Source of the DNA: Melampsora larici-populina 98AG31
Lineage: Eukaryota; Basidiomycota; Pucciniomycetes; Pucciniales; Melampsoraceae
Reading direction: 5' to 3'
DNA: 64,000 nt
Assembly: GCF_000204055.1 (NCBI RefSeq)
Contig: NW_006768777.1
Span: 1,285,595 to 1,349,594, forward strand
The notes beneath the pieces were generated by a model that saw nothing but the letters and a program-made list of their open reading frames with translations, ran no database searches and was not told the DNA's origin. A program made the position numbers and the translations under genes. This document shows, in pieces, positions 12,427-25,152 of this stretch (within the stretch, counting starts at the first letter, position 1; the number at the start of each line of letters is the position of its first letter).

Positions 12427-14614
12427 ATGATTAGTCCCATGCTCAATCAACCTAACGCCTTGACTTGGCCTTCCCCAATTAATAATCACAACTCAGGTGC
12501 TCCTCATCAATCCAATCTTACTGACTTTCCTTCCACGAGCTCCACGTCCGGACTGAAAATGGCACCCAATAGGGTAATTCTTTATTCCTCAACTTACAAA
12601 ACCCCTTCCATACCATCACTGACATCTATAAAAGTCGCATATGTTCCTAGTACCGTTGCTTGTGGTTTACCTATTATCTTACATCCTGTTCGTTGGCTCA
12701 CCTTCGTAATCATAGAATCGTGACTAATTTGTCCATTTTGTATTACGCATCTCAGGCAGTTAGGCTTCCTGGGACGCGGAATGAGCATTTGTTACCGCTG
12801 TAACGCTGCGTGGTTTTTCAAGAAGGATCAACGTATGATGTATTCAATATGGCATCAAACTTCACAGATACCCACTAATCCTATGATCTGATATGTCAAT
12901 CTTTTCTTCCACACACTCAGGCGGCTTGATTTTACCCAACACTCGCTTTTTGATTTCACTCTGCAATATTTTCTTCGTTATTACTCAGTTCACCGATACT
13001 ATCTTTCTTGTGATGAGCGCATTGGGACCACCTGTGAGCAAATTCGCTTACTCCATTGATTTATCAGCAATGTCCATTTATCAATTACTATATGCTCACT
13101 GCTCTCTTATGCTCAATCAGCTCTACGCAGAAAGATACCGCATATCTGGTTTTGTATGGTTCACTTTATGGTTATCTGGATGGTACGTTCATTGTTCTCA
13201 AAATCTCTCAGAATCTATACTCATGTTCATATCATCTCAGGATGCTTTTGTGGGGCATTGCTGCATGTTCTATCGTGATTGCTTATAAAGGAGGCGGATT
13301 TGTCGCGAGAGTGTCATCAAATCCAGCAATGTCCAAGCTATTCAACACATTTTTCATTGCAGTCGCAATCTTTGTCACTATCAGTGAGCCATGCCCATTA
13401 GTGTTACATCCATGCGAAGATTGCTGACTACTCTGCTTGTATGTTCACAGCGCACATAGTGACATTCGTTTTGACCGTTGCAAAGCAGGTGGCCCTCGCT
13501 TCACAGATCCAGATTGTTCTCTCTCAGCCGTCAGGCTCAGCGACTTCTGAGACAGCCCCAACATCGATAGCTCAACGGATCCATTCCGCAATGGAGCTCG
13601 CATCAATTAGGGTATGAGTCATTTTCCTGTCTCGATCGCCCCTTCTCGCTCATGATGTATGATTCTGCCATCCAATCTTCCAATTTCCAAATCAGGCAAG
13701 CTTTCGGGAAGTGATCAGATTGATCTTCTATGTATGTCACTTTTTAGCAGCGTATATCTAATCATTGACCTCGCAGCTAATCAAGAATTGAAACATAGTT
13801 GCGACTCGCTTGGTCTTTATTTTTGCTTGCGGTCAGTCTGACCTCCCTCAAGTCTTTCCCCAATAAAGTCTTTATCCTAAAGCCCTTTGTACACCACCTT
13901 CTGTAGCTGCTGGTACCACTTGGAATCAGTCTCATAAGAATGTTGCAAAAAGTAAAAAGTACAACCCAAAGCGAGAGATCGGGATCATGTTTTCAAGTCA
14001 TCGATTGGGAATCAAGCACTCGCAAGGGGTCCAAGAGCAGTGAAAAAACATTAACCTTAGAAGAATCTAGTGATGATTTGTCACTATTCAGTAAGTCTTC
14101 TAACAAGCCTGCAAATCTCGGAAGCCAAAAAACTGGGACTATCACAAACGTTGCTTTGGTCTTCCTACATATCTTGGTACGATTTTATCCTTTTATCTAT
14201 GTGCTACATTTCACATCTTTTATCAAAAAAGCCGTTCACTTACTTCTTGTGACTGGAAATCAGATCTATGTATTGATTGTGATAGGCTTCGCTCCGTCCC
14301 TACATTCTTCGCAACAAAACCTTCAAGAAAAAGCAGAAGCATTAAAAAAATTAGCTTATGTTTCAAAAGGACTATACGCTATTGTCGGTCTTTGGTCTAG
14401 TTGGATATTCCTACGTCTAACACGTGAAATCCAATCAGGAGAGAATCGAGAAAAGAGCATCAAAAAATCTTCTCTTACCCCTCATGGTTCATCACCTAGT
14501 TATCGTTCGAATAGGCCTTCTATTCACACCAGACCAGGATCATCACCTACGCATACTTTCAAGCAGCTATCTTTGTTTCAATTCCCTGGCAAGTCTGACC
14601 TTACACCACCATGA
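12427..14614 (+). CDS. Putative seven-transmembrane protein, paralogue A
   Basis: Not a family I recognise. About ten exons rebuilt by comparison with paralogue B. An N-terminal Asn/Ser/Pro-rich tail of about 45 residues (exon 12427-12573, with an NLT sequon) is followed by segment 1 (LLVVYLLSYILFV). Next is a Cys-containing loop QLGFLGRGMSICYRC. Segment 2 has FLISLCNIFFVITQFTDTIF, segment 3 ISGFVWFTLWLSGW joined to MLLWGIAACSIVIAY, segment 4 FNTFFIAVAIFVTI joined to HIVTFVLTVAKQ. Segment 5 is IRLIFY joined to LRLAWSLFLLALLVPLGISL. A Ser/Thr-rich loop of about 60 residues follows, then segment 6 (ITNVALVFLHIL joined to IYVLIVIGFAP) and segment 7 (LAYVSKGLYAIVGLWSSWIF). The C-terminal tail is Ser/Pro-rich and ends TPP. 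The long loop between segments 5 and 6 resembles a GPCR third cytoplasmic loop. Receptor function is inference only. A transporter or channel is not excluded. Confidence 0.65.
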
Positions 14615-16289
14615 TAACATTTCGAGAAATTATTATAATACACTCAATACTAGATTCTACTGAAACCAAAATTCATTTAAAGAACCTTTAATAATTTGTA
14701 ATTACATTATGTATATCAAGCAAAAATGTAGAGATTTTCATCACTCTCGCAAAGCTCTTATCAGCATACAGGTTTCAAACATCCACCCTGCTTAATAGCC
14801 CATTGAATCCCAAACTTCCTGGTGCAGGCAGTGCACTTGGCCAGCGAAAGCTCCAATTTGAGAAATGCACACAACTCCTGGTCCCTTGATCAGCTACATG
14901 GACAGGTCCTATCAATCAAGTACATTGAAACAATTGAGTCATAAATGATTCTTATAAAATTCGGTCACATTCTTTACTTTCTTGAACATACCTTTTGAAG
15001 AGGCTTCCAGATGACAAAGCAACATCTGTGTCAGCGAGCTACAGTTGAGCCAGCCACGACATGATGAAGTTGCATATCAACTTCTCAAAACAAAGGTAAT
15101 CAGACCATTAAAATAGCTGTACTGCCTCCTGAGGCAATGAAAACTAAAGAGTGACAATCATTTTGTACTGAAACCACTCATTTTATCCGTTCATTACATT
15201 TGGTGACCTCCCAGTTTCCTTCATGAGGTACCGCTAAATATATCCTTGGTCCCTCAAAGGATATAAGGTCTCAATCACCTACCCGTCGTCATTATGCATA
15301 GGCTCATTTTTAGATTGTACGGATCAAGTAAATGAGAAATTCATGTATCCATCCGCCCCTCTTGAAACGCTTATAAGTAGCTTATATATAAGTTTCATTC
15401 CAAAATGTTGGGTGTACTGGAAGTCGATTTGATTAGAGTTATAAGGTGTTCTTCTCATTGCATTTAATCTGCTTCTCATGTATCAGAAAATGTGCGAAAC
15501 TGTATTGCTGTATATAGAAATTAAAGAATCGACAAAGTATGTGTTTAAAAAAGTGTAGCCTGATTTGTTTTGCAAACTGAAAGTCATAAGCATCTTCAAG
15601 CTATATGAAGTTGACTGTAACCAAGCAGAACGACTTGATACCGATTCTGATTATTTATGACATGTGTTCAAGTTGTGTGAAATTGCCAAGTCTTGTCCAG
15701 CAACGTTCTTTTCGCAGTGCGATCTTAGTCTGATGGTGGTGGATGGTGAGTCGTGACGTTATTTTGGTGCGTACGGATCGCAGGGGGGTTCCACTCATGC
15801 TTGATAAGTTTAACTCATGCTGCATGTAAGTCATCCTCTGTGGATATGGCGGCATGATGATTAGCAAATGTATGTACAGCAGCCATTCTCATCACACAAG
15901 ACTTCATATGAGTTTAGGAAAAGAAATCTTTACGAATCTCAAGGTCAATGAAAACCGATTAATAACTGACTAGACTATTGTGTGATTTGAATGCCAGGGC
16001 TTCTCTCAACCTACAATGACATCGCAATCAACCAAGCCGGTCAATTTTTACAAGCCACATTGAAAGTTTTGACTTCCTATGATGTATCTGATTCTGCCTT
16101 GAGCGTAGCATATACTATTATTTCTTTGTCAAAGATTTTCATTCTTACTTGGCATTTTACCTTGCTATCAGTTTGTATCTCGTCAGTACCATCGTAATCT
16201 GAGATTCCACCTTCAATTTAATAATTAAATCCAATCGTCAAGTGTGAGCACCTTGACTATTCACCCAAACCAAAGGAGAAACGAAACAG
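14615..16289. other. Spacer between tandem 7TM paralogues
   Basis: No gene is supported. Near 15005 the words CTTCCAGATGACAAAGC recur at about 18634, downstream of paralogue B, so the duplicated unit appears to include 3' flank. A 207-bp open frame at 15991-16197 has no recognisable product and could be an unannotated exon or chance. Confidence 0.45.
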
Positions 16290-18409
16290 ATGCAAGGTCA
16301 AATCATTAATCAACGCTACGCCACCAATTGGCCTTTCTCAAGCAATTACGACATGATCAACAACTCAAGCATCCTCAACTCATTCAATTCTACTGACTTT
16401 TCCTCATTGCTCCCCGAGTCAGGACTCACGGAGATCGACTCATCTAGGGTAAGTCTTGATTTTTCGATATTCAAATCACCTTTCATAATATCTAAATCAC
16501 TAATATCTTCGAAAGTCGTATGTATGGGTAGTACCGATGCTTACGGTCTATCTATTATCCTACATTTTGTTCGTTATTCCATCGTTATATTCCATGTAAT
16601 CGTGATTGATTTGTCAATTTTCATATCGCGCGCTAGGCAATTAGGCTTTCTAGGACGCGGGGTGACCATCTGCTACCAGCTTGATGTTGGTTGGCTTTTT
16701 AGGTGGAATCAACGTACGTGGTATCGAAGCCATATGAGATAAATATTCGGACATACTCACTAATGTCTCTTTCCTTCTACAAATGTAGGTGGCTTGATAT
16801 TGCCCAACACTCGCTTTTTGATTTCGCTCTGGAACATAATATTTGTCACCATCCAGTTCACTGACACTATCTTTCTCGTGATGGGCGCTGTAGGACTCAC
16901 GGTTCGCATATTCACTTGCTTCATCAATTTATCAGCACTGTCCTCTTATGAATTCTAAACTCGCACTACCTGGTCAATCAGCTCGTCACAGAAAGATATC
17001 GAATATCTGGTTTTGTATGGTATACTCTATGGTTATCTGGATGGTACGTCCATTATTATTGTTTGTAAGATCCCACAAATCATACACTCATGTTCATCAT
17101 AATTTCAGGACGCTTTCCTGGGGAATTGCTACATGTTGTTTTGTCATCGCCCATCAAAAAGGCGGATTCATCGGTAGGATGGTATCAATACAAGTGACCT
17201 CGAAAATTTTCAACGCATTTTTTATTTCAGGCGTAATTCTTATTACTATCAGTGAGATATGACCATCCCTTTCGAAATCACATGAATGACACTGACTCAT
17301 CGACAACAATGTGTGCACAGCACATATAGGGACCTTCGGTTTGATCGTTGCACAACAGCTGGCTATGACTTCGGAGAAGGGCAGGCTTTCTCAGCTTTCA
17401 GGCACTTCGTTCCCAGACGCGGAATCAAGATCTCAGCAGTACATATCTTCCGTCAAACTCGAATCACTAAGTGTTTGAGTCATTCCCTACCTTGATCGCC
17501 AACGCCCACTAATTACTCATCCTTATGCAACACTCCTTTTTCATCCTGTTCAAATTAGGCAAGCTTTTGGAAAGCTGTGCAATGGATCTTCTATGTACGT
17601 AACTCTCTTTTTAACATTGTATTCAACCACAATCGCAACTGATTGAGAGTCAATTTATAGGTGCGGCTTGGTTGGTCGGTGTTAATGCTTGTGGTGAGTC
17701 TGAATCTGAACAAATCATTGTTGAATAAAATCTTTATCCTGAAGAATGCTCTACTTCATCCTATATAGCTGCTGGTACCACTTGGGATCAGTCTCATCAA
17801 AATGTTGCAAAATTTGAAAAGCACAAAAGACAGCGACACGCCAGAACCTAGTCTTGAATCGCCTCATCGAAAGGCATCGAAGACCATTCTTCAAATCGAA
17901 CCTCTGCGCAAAAATCGCTCTAGTAGTGATATCGTAAGTATTCATAACCCCTCCAACAAGTCTGTACATCTCGGAAGTAAAAAAAGTGGCACTATCACAA
18001 ACGTTTCCTTGGTCGTTCTACACATTTTGGTATGATTTCCATCTATCCTCTTGCATTTTGTCATCTCATCAAAGTCATTAACTTGCCTCTTGGGATCTGA
18101 ATGAAGATCTACGTATTGGTTGTAATAGGATTTGCTCCGGCTTTCCAATCGTCGCACAAGGACATCCAAGACAAAGCAAAAGAATTAAAACAATTAGCTT
18201 ACCTTTCTAAAGGACTTTACGCCATCGCTGGTCTATGGTCGGGTTGGATTTTCTTACGCCTCACACGTGAAATGGAATCAGAAAAGAAAGTAGAATTGGA
18301 TAGAAATCTCTCTATCTCTACCAATCGAGGTTCATCACCTGACCATCCCTTCGATCAATTATCCTCGTACCGATTTCCCGTTAATAAAGCTTCTGTCACA
18401 CCACCATAA
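16290..18409 (+). CDS. Putative seven-transmembrane protein, paralogue B
   Basis: Tandem paralogue of the gene at 12427-14614, same strand and same exon order. Shared landmarks include a phase-2 intron after segment 1, with donor GTAATC in both copies. The loop QLGFLGRG-x-x-ICY, the block GGLILPNTRFLISL and the block ERYRISGFVW-x-TLWLSGW are nearly identical, as is LLVPLGISLI before the long loop. GLYAI-x-GLWS-x-WIFLRLTRE and a C-terminus ending TPP are also shared. The N-terminal tail carries several potential N-glycosylation sequons (NNSS, NSTD). The Ser/Thr-rich loop between segments 5 and 6 is the most diverged part in sequence and length. I see no frameshift or stop, so both copies look functional. 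ATG at 16290 is chosen because it opens the first conserved exon and is preceded by an A-rich leader. Confidence 0.65.
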
Positions 18410-20200
18410 CATTAAATAAATACTCATGATACACGCCTTAACTATATAAAACCTCCTATAATCAGAGTCTGAAACCTTTACCCTAACAATTTTGTAATAT
18501 GTCGATATGTATGTTATATTAAAGAATAATGCACAGATTACCCAACATCGCAGATCATAAGTATTGAGGCTGTTCAACAATGACTACCTTATCCTTACCG
18601 CACCTTGGATTAAAATCCCAAATATTGGAGAGACTTCCAGATGACAAAGCTAGACCGACGGAAGCTGGCTCCAGGTAAGCTAGCCTTGACCCAAACACTT
18701 CGGAATCAGAAACACCGGAGCACTTATCCTCAGGAGAGGCAGACTGAAGAGATCAATGGAAATCATAAAGGGTTTTCTGCGAAAATAAATTTGAGCATCA
18801 CAATTGCTTACAGGGTCCTTCATTGCACCTTTTGGAAATGTAAATCAGATCTGACCATTCAAATATGTTCACAATCATTACTTATCATCATGACCTTTCT
18901 GAATCCATCTATGAACTGAAATAGAGCCCACTCTGTTCATAGACTCAATTGAGACTCGTATCTTGATTTAAATCTCCTGATATATCCCACTTTGACATTT
19001 CACTCCAGAAAGATTGATAATATCAAATTCACAATTTTATATGACTTGGGCACTTGTGTAGTTTTGTACTAATCTACCATGCTAAAACTGTGCAATCATG
19101 GCTTGGATTGGTAGCAGAAAATTGAATTATGTAAGCAAACAATGTGGCAAAATGTGGCAATTGGTCAGCTATGCAGACTATCTTTATAAGATGCAGATTT
19201 CTTGGTGATCTCCATGAATTGCTTGCTATTGGAAAATATAAACTACAGCTGAATAAGTGAAAAATCATACATTCCATAGATCATGTGATCTATAGAGTCA
19301 ACTTTGTTCAATGAGCTTTTCAGGAAAACTGAGAAATGGGAACTGAGAAACTTGACAATGCTGAAGTACTTTGGACTATGTCTGACAGAGTTCTTTCTAT
19401 ACTTATATAGTCTTCCTTCTTGCTTACGATACAAGCTTTGAATGGAATGTAAAGGCAAGTAAGGACTACAGTCAAATCTGACTTACAACCAGATACTCAA
19501 AAACACATCTGCCACAGTTGTGTTGTGTGCATGTCAGCAACCTGTGATAGGTACACAACTTTGTGACATAACTTGTGAGAGCTTCGAATTTATGAACGAT
19601 CAGACCTTACCCAAGAAGTTGATTGATACAAACATATCACATGAGCCTTGACATCTTGAGTCTTGCCAAGATTCATGAAAGTTGCCACCGAAAAAGCCTG
19701 AAGTGTGCTGATCATGCAAGCAGCAAGCTCAGCAAACCCAGGAAATTTGAGCTGAGGCTGAAATTCGAGAAACACCGCGAGAAAGTTTAGAGATGTTGAT
19801 CCACTTTTACAATACAATCTGTCAAACAGTGTCAAACCTTCTGTGGACCAGCTTTTCGTTTCATCAGCTCAGGTGCAAAAGCGGTGTCCACTGCGTGAAC
19901 GGAAGCGTCCTTTGAACTTTCTTTCCGCATGAGAGGGACAGAGAGCTTCTGGCTTCATCGGTTGCACGTTTGCGAACTGCAAAGTTTTTGGATGCCTGAC
20001 CTAATCATCAATCTATCTCGGTCTATCTCACATCTGAAGTTGGTCCATGTGTCTTCGGTTCCTCTCATCGTCTGACCACTGTTCAAATTGATGTGTTGTT
20101 CTCTTAGGTCGACTTTTATTTCTCGTTTCTATCAACCCACAAGGTCAATTTGTGGTCTCTTTGAATTTCGAGCGTGTTGTTTGTCTTTGTTACAGCTCAA
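18410..20200. other. Intergenic, no gene seen
   Basis: AT-rich spacer from the end of 7TM paralogue B to the esterase gene. It begins with sequence distantly like the 3' flank of paralogue A. Open frames are short and unconvincing. The last 200 bp, pyrimidine-rich, should hold the esterase promoter. Confidence 0.45.
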
Positions 20201-21986
20201 ATGAATATTCTCAAATCACAAACAGCCTGTCGTCTTCAAACCCTGATCAGTCTTGCCCTCGGTGTCTCGAGGCAAGTCATCTCTTTCCAAAACTCTGCCG
20301 TCTCCTTACTCTTCCTCACAAGCATTATTTCAATCGCTGATTTTGGGGTCATCGACTATCAGAATAGCCGCTGGGGATGATCTTGCTCCCTCTCCCGCTT
20401 CATGGTCTGTTTCAGAAAACGAAGACCTAAAAGTGACTGCGAATGCGAGTATGAGTTTTCATACTTACAAACGTGAACCATATGATACACTGAACTTGAC
20501 AAGTTACACGGCTGTAGGTGAGTCATAGCGAGTAGACCTTTCATCTCAAGTTTAGGGATCGACGTATATCCCGATGGTGATTTCATCTTGAAAAATTTCC
20601 CGTGCCCAGTGATCTTCGGGGCCTCTGATTGTGATGATGCTCATCCTCGTCCGCAAAAATATAATAATACTCTGCGAGGTTAGTGACTCACAATCCTCTT
20701 GATTGTTTTTGATTTAATTTGGCTCGGAGGAGGAAGGGTTGTAATTGAAGTTGTGCGGTGATCTTTCGTAGGTCGGCCTTATTTCAATGGAAGATTTACA
20801 AACGGCCCTGTTTTCGGTGAATACCTGAAGAAAGGGATCCTAACAGGCAAAAATATCACTTTACTAAATTATGCCTAGTGAGTGAATACGATAATCAATC
20901 CTCTCGCAACTACAAAGTGAGACGAATTTTTTTCAAACTAACATTCCCAAAAATTTGTGGATAGCGGAGATGCAACAGTCAGCAATACACTCGTGAATGT
21001 TGCCGCACCCGACACGGCTTCACAGACCCATTCTTATATCAATGACGTGACTCAACATAGAGTTCATAGAGAAGGTGTAAATGGACAAGGACGAGTTTTA
21101 CATATATTCTGGATTGGGATCAATGATGTGGTTCAAATTTGGCAAGATGTGATAACAAATGGCACATTTTCAAACCTTGACTCTCTTACTACAAACCCTT
21201 ACATCGCAGATCGGTCAGAAAAACATTTTACGATTGCGCGTCATAGGATTAACGCTGAGGTTGCGGCTCTGATGAGTCAAGTGTCTATGATTCGAAAAAA
21301 TCAGGAAGTCAATAAGATCCCTGGCGACCTTTTGATCCTCACTTTACCACCACTTGAAATGCTTCCCAATCTATTCTACCACTCTCGTGAATTAGCTTCA
21401 AACTTCACCTTACGCGACGCCAACCTAGCTTCAAGTGCAAAGATATATCAAAGATTTATCGGTGAGCTTACTGCCAAATACAATCGGGTGAGTCACGATC
21501 TACACTTGTGCGGATATCAGCGAGCCTAGAGACTAAGATCAAGAAATCGTTTCCCAAGGGCATTGCTGCTGGTATCGAATCCCTACTTTCTGACGCTAGA
21601 CCGCAAGTAAATGAAGCTTTTGTGCTGTCAGGACGACCAACATTTACCAGGACGTTTGACACAGTTGGACTCTGGCATTATGTTCATGCTAATCCAACCG
21701 AAGTGAGTCACCAAAACAAGTCTGAATTGTTCACCAGTTTCACTAACAGGTTTTCAAATTCAGTTTAATTTCGAGAATGTCATTGACGCCTGCTGGAACA
21801 GTACAACAGGCGGAATTTGCAATCATCCTGATCAGTATCAGTATTGGGTAAAATTTACTTGTTTTATCATCTCGTTTCCAAGTTTGAGCTGATATCTGCT
21901 TCTATGCTGGGTCTTAGGATACACTTCATCCTACGACTGCCATGCACAGATTCCTGGCACAGGATATTGCAATGGCTTGTAACTAA
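20201..21986 (+). CDS. Secreted GDSL/SGNH-family esterase
   Basis: A lipase/acetylesterase-like SGNH hydrolase, probably acting outside the cell on acetylated sugars or lipids. Exons: 20201-20271, 20363-20517, 20556-20678, 20772-20877, 20965 to about 21492, then three more to stop 21984-21986. The N-terminus (QTLISLALGVSRIAAGDD) is a plausible signal peptide. Block I reads PVIFGASDCDDAH, so the usual GDS is GAS while the nucleophile Ser stays. Then come GRFTNGPVFGEYL, NYAYGDATVSNT with the codon for Tyr split by an intron, block III IFWIGINDV (Gly and Asn of the oxyanion hole), and the Asp-His pair in WDTLHPTTAMHRF. Several NxT/S sequons support secretion. The first intron (20272-20362) fits GC-AG, with AG|GCAAGT. 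The substrate is not predictable. Confidence 0.82.
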
Positions 21987-23280
21987 TGTAGTTTCGATTC
22001 TCAAGGTTTTGGTGGGCATCGAATTTTAATATTGCCAGCGTTATCTCTTTAAAGCCGTTTTGGCTCGTGTACCAAGAGGCTAGAGCTATTCGTAGTCGCA
22101 AGAGTTTGTCTGTTCAGCGATAGTCCATTCGTTTGATAGGTACATTTTTAGTAAGCAATGTTGATGAATCATTCATAATTCAATGTCCAGCTTCCAAAAA
22201 ACATTGATGTGCTCAGCATAAGTCAACTTCATTGAGACATGAAGGAGCTCTGTCAACAGGATACTGTCCTAAATCACTGTGATTTGGTCTTGGATTTGAA
22301 CTGATCTACATTCACAATCACTGCCATCAGAGCCGTACCTCCCTGAAATTCTTGAACAAACAAAATGAATCCTAATCTTCGCCACCCCAACTCGTTTATC
22401 CAATCAAATCCCTAGCCACCGATTCAACTGAAGGACCTGTACCTCTAGCTGTAGGCTTTGGTATTAGTTATTCGAATTAACATTCTACTGAAATGCGGTT
22501 CTTCAATCCCTTCTCCCATCTACAATCAAATTGCAACATGATTTTGGAGTATGATATACTAGACCACATCCCTATTTGCACGCTTGAAGCACTAAATTTG
22601 TGGTCGGTCAGTACTTATTTTACCCAGGTCATGTTGAATTTGTGTACAATATAATTTGCGTTCCTGTATCCAGGCAAGTGCAACATAGACGCAACATTGG
22701 TCCACCAGTATCGTTCAAGTTGTGTGGTTTCTAATTTCTACACTCTCAATGTCTACAATGACAGTGAAAGCAGGCTGCCATTGCTGCACAACGTCTGGCT
22801 AGGCCCATTGGGCCACTACCGTGTCCGTGAAGACAATATACAGTACGCGTTGAGCCATAGGACTAGTCATGCAAGAGTATCACAACCTACCCATTGATGG
22901 CAATGCTTACCATGAATGGACACAGTAGTACATATAACAGAGTGTTGAAATTCATTATAATGCATACCTTTGCGGCAGCACATAAAGATGTACTGTGTGC
23001 TCATCAATTCAAGTACATAATACCTTGATGAGCTGTACATATGGTTTCATTTAGGTTTAAGCTATTTCTATATTGTCTGTAGAAATAATTGAAAAATGCT
23101 TCAAGGTACATTGCATCTGCTGCTATTGATGGTGATACTTATTTCAAGTTATCATTCAGACAATTCAAGTCAACAGCACACTATATGGGATTGGAAAGCT
23201 TTTTGTAAGTATAACTTGTTGGTCAGGAGATGTTTGTATCATGATGTGCGTCTATACATGTAGATGTGTCTCTGACCACC

Positions 23281-23915
23281 TATGACACCACGGAAATTAA
23301 TGGGTTCAAACCCCAATTGAAGGAAGTGGTGGTGACAGAGTACACAACTTTCTCCAATCGTGAATTGTGTTTGCAATTGGTTCACATTTAGTCCACTGGA
23401 TACACTCTGTAATCACATCACAAGCTGACTGTCACATGAAACCACACAGCAAAGCCTTCAGGTTTTAGTCCTTGATACACACGTTAATTCTCACCAATTT
23501 AAACTTTAGTGTTCTCACAAATAGTCTAGCTGTTGATTTACCAACAAGTTGAGCTCCATTTGGCCAAGGGAGCCACTTGCAACTGTGTTGGATGAACTCT
23601 TCCTGGTACAACCACACAACATCACTCAACAAGCTCTTCAAAACCGTAATTGTGGTGTCAATAGCACTATTGTTCACACAGTTGGCCATGATGGTACTGT
23701 GGAGGTTGGCTTTGATAGATTGTCAGATACATGTATCAAGACCGGCAGATTGGGCATGGCTCAAGAAGTGCTATCAAAGGGTGTACAGAAAAGTAATTGT
23801 GAACCAATTGCAAACACAATTTGCAATTAGAGAAATTTGCAGACTCTGTCACCACAACTTTCTTCAATCATGTTTCAAACCTATTGAATCCCGGAGTGTG
23901 ATTATAACATACAAT
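23281..23915. repeat. Foldback repeat, arms about 110 bp
   Basis: The left arm (about 23281-23390) and right arm (about 23795-23915) are imperfect reverse complements. Anchors: GTGGTGACAGAGT near 23329 pairs with ACTCTGTCACCAC near 23843, and ATTGTGTTTGCAATTGGTTCAC at 23363 pairs with GTGAACCAATTGCAAACACAAT at 23799. Weaker pairing extends inward. No transposase or clear target duplication was found. Confidence 0.65.
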
Positions 23916-24224
23916 CTTAAAACTCTTTGGCGGGCATGCCTGCCTCTGCTCTAGTATAACTGTAGCCTTGTACATGGCTCATAACACTCTTACCAAAGGT
24001 AAGAAAACCTCTCTTTTACACATATCTCTTCAAGTATCCTTCATACCTCATAAAAATTCTCAAACTCATGTCAAAACTTTATCAAACCTCAGTCATAACA
24101 AATTTGTCAAATATTGATACTCTTTATGTGCAGCTTTAGTAGAATCTTGGACAGCAAATTCTGAAATTAAATATTGACCTCAATATCATTCATCATATTC
24201 AAAAACAACGGTTTTGCTGGTGAA

Positions 24225-24378
24225 GTGGAAACAAGTCATGGGTTGGTCCAGTCATCTGTAGATTCTAGTGAATTAAATGAAGGAAGTCTTGAGTTATCTT
24301 CATTCACACCATATAAGTTACTTGTTGAAGAATCTACAAATGAGTTGATAAACCCATGACTTATGGCTTCTTTCCACT
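24225..24378. repeat. Short foldback repeat
   Basis: AGTGGAAACAAGTCATGGGT near 24225 pairs with ACCCATGACTTATGGCTTCTTTCCACT ending near 24378, and GTAGATTCT near 24257 pairs with AGAATCTAC near 24331. As a result both strands carry similar short open frames, neither of which I take as a gene. Confidence 0.65.
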
Positions 24379-25152
24379 TTACTAGTTGATGAACTATCAT
24401 GATGTTTAGTTTCACTGATAAACAAACAGACATCTTTTCCAACCAAAAGGAACTATTGTTTTTGACAATGGTATTGATCTTTATTTAATATCAAAATTTT
24501 GTTGAAGAACATTTGCTGTCTAGGTATTCTACTTCTGTTAAATCTACACAAAAGTTCCAATATTTGAGGGTTCATGAAGACACAGCATTGTTCAAGTTTT
24601 GATATGAGTCTGGGCATAGTAGGTCAAGGGGCATAAATTATGTGACAGGTGACTAAGTCGAGACGTTCTGATGTTCTTGAGATTGTCTGAGGTAGAGGGT
24701 GTGTAAGATACCCATAGCCATGATCTAGCAATCACATATTGATGTTAATTTTTGTTATAATCAGATAGACAGTGTTCATCAAGCGTAACCTTCTATTTGT
24801 CACGACATCTCACAGATTGTGGATGTCTTTGATCAGTCTCACCTCTCCATATTAGGCAGCTGATTTTATGTGATGATTGCATTGTACATCAACCCAGAAT
24901 AGGTAACAACGAAGCTTCAGTGTTGTGCTGTTTACGTCTTCAAAATGTCGGAATAAGGTGATCAATAATATCTTCTCCAAGGAGTTTGTTGACATGACTC
25001 GGAGTCGTGTCTCAGTTCAATATCTTTTTATGTATCGTAGAATTGATGGTCTTTTTCTCCGATGTTAGGATCAGAAAATCAAATTGTGCCCAGCACTTGT
25101 GCATGAGGTAATTCCTGTCTTTGTATATAGATCAAAGAAAACCCATCTTGAA

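Larger units (their letters stand above)
21987..25152. other. Intergenic with foldback repeats
   Basis: No supported gene. Two inverted-repeat structures (23.28-23.92 kb and 24.22-24.38 kb) are listed separately and explain the mirrored open frames seen there on both strands. The rest is AT-rich sequence with short random frames. Confidence 0.5.

Noticed and set aside
15991..16197. Extra first exon of 7TM paralogue B
   Set aside because: No counterpart upstream of paralogue A and no splice path in phase; left unannotated.
12427..18409. Microbial rhodopsin identity for the 7TM pair
   Set aside because: No retinal-binding lysine context in segment 7 and no rhodopsin-like motif in segment 3.
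24174..24442. Two overlapping antisense frames with similar peptides
   Set aside because: The similarity is caused by the inverted repeat at 24225-24378, not by coding.
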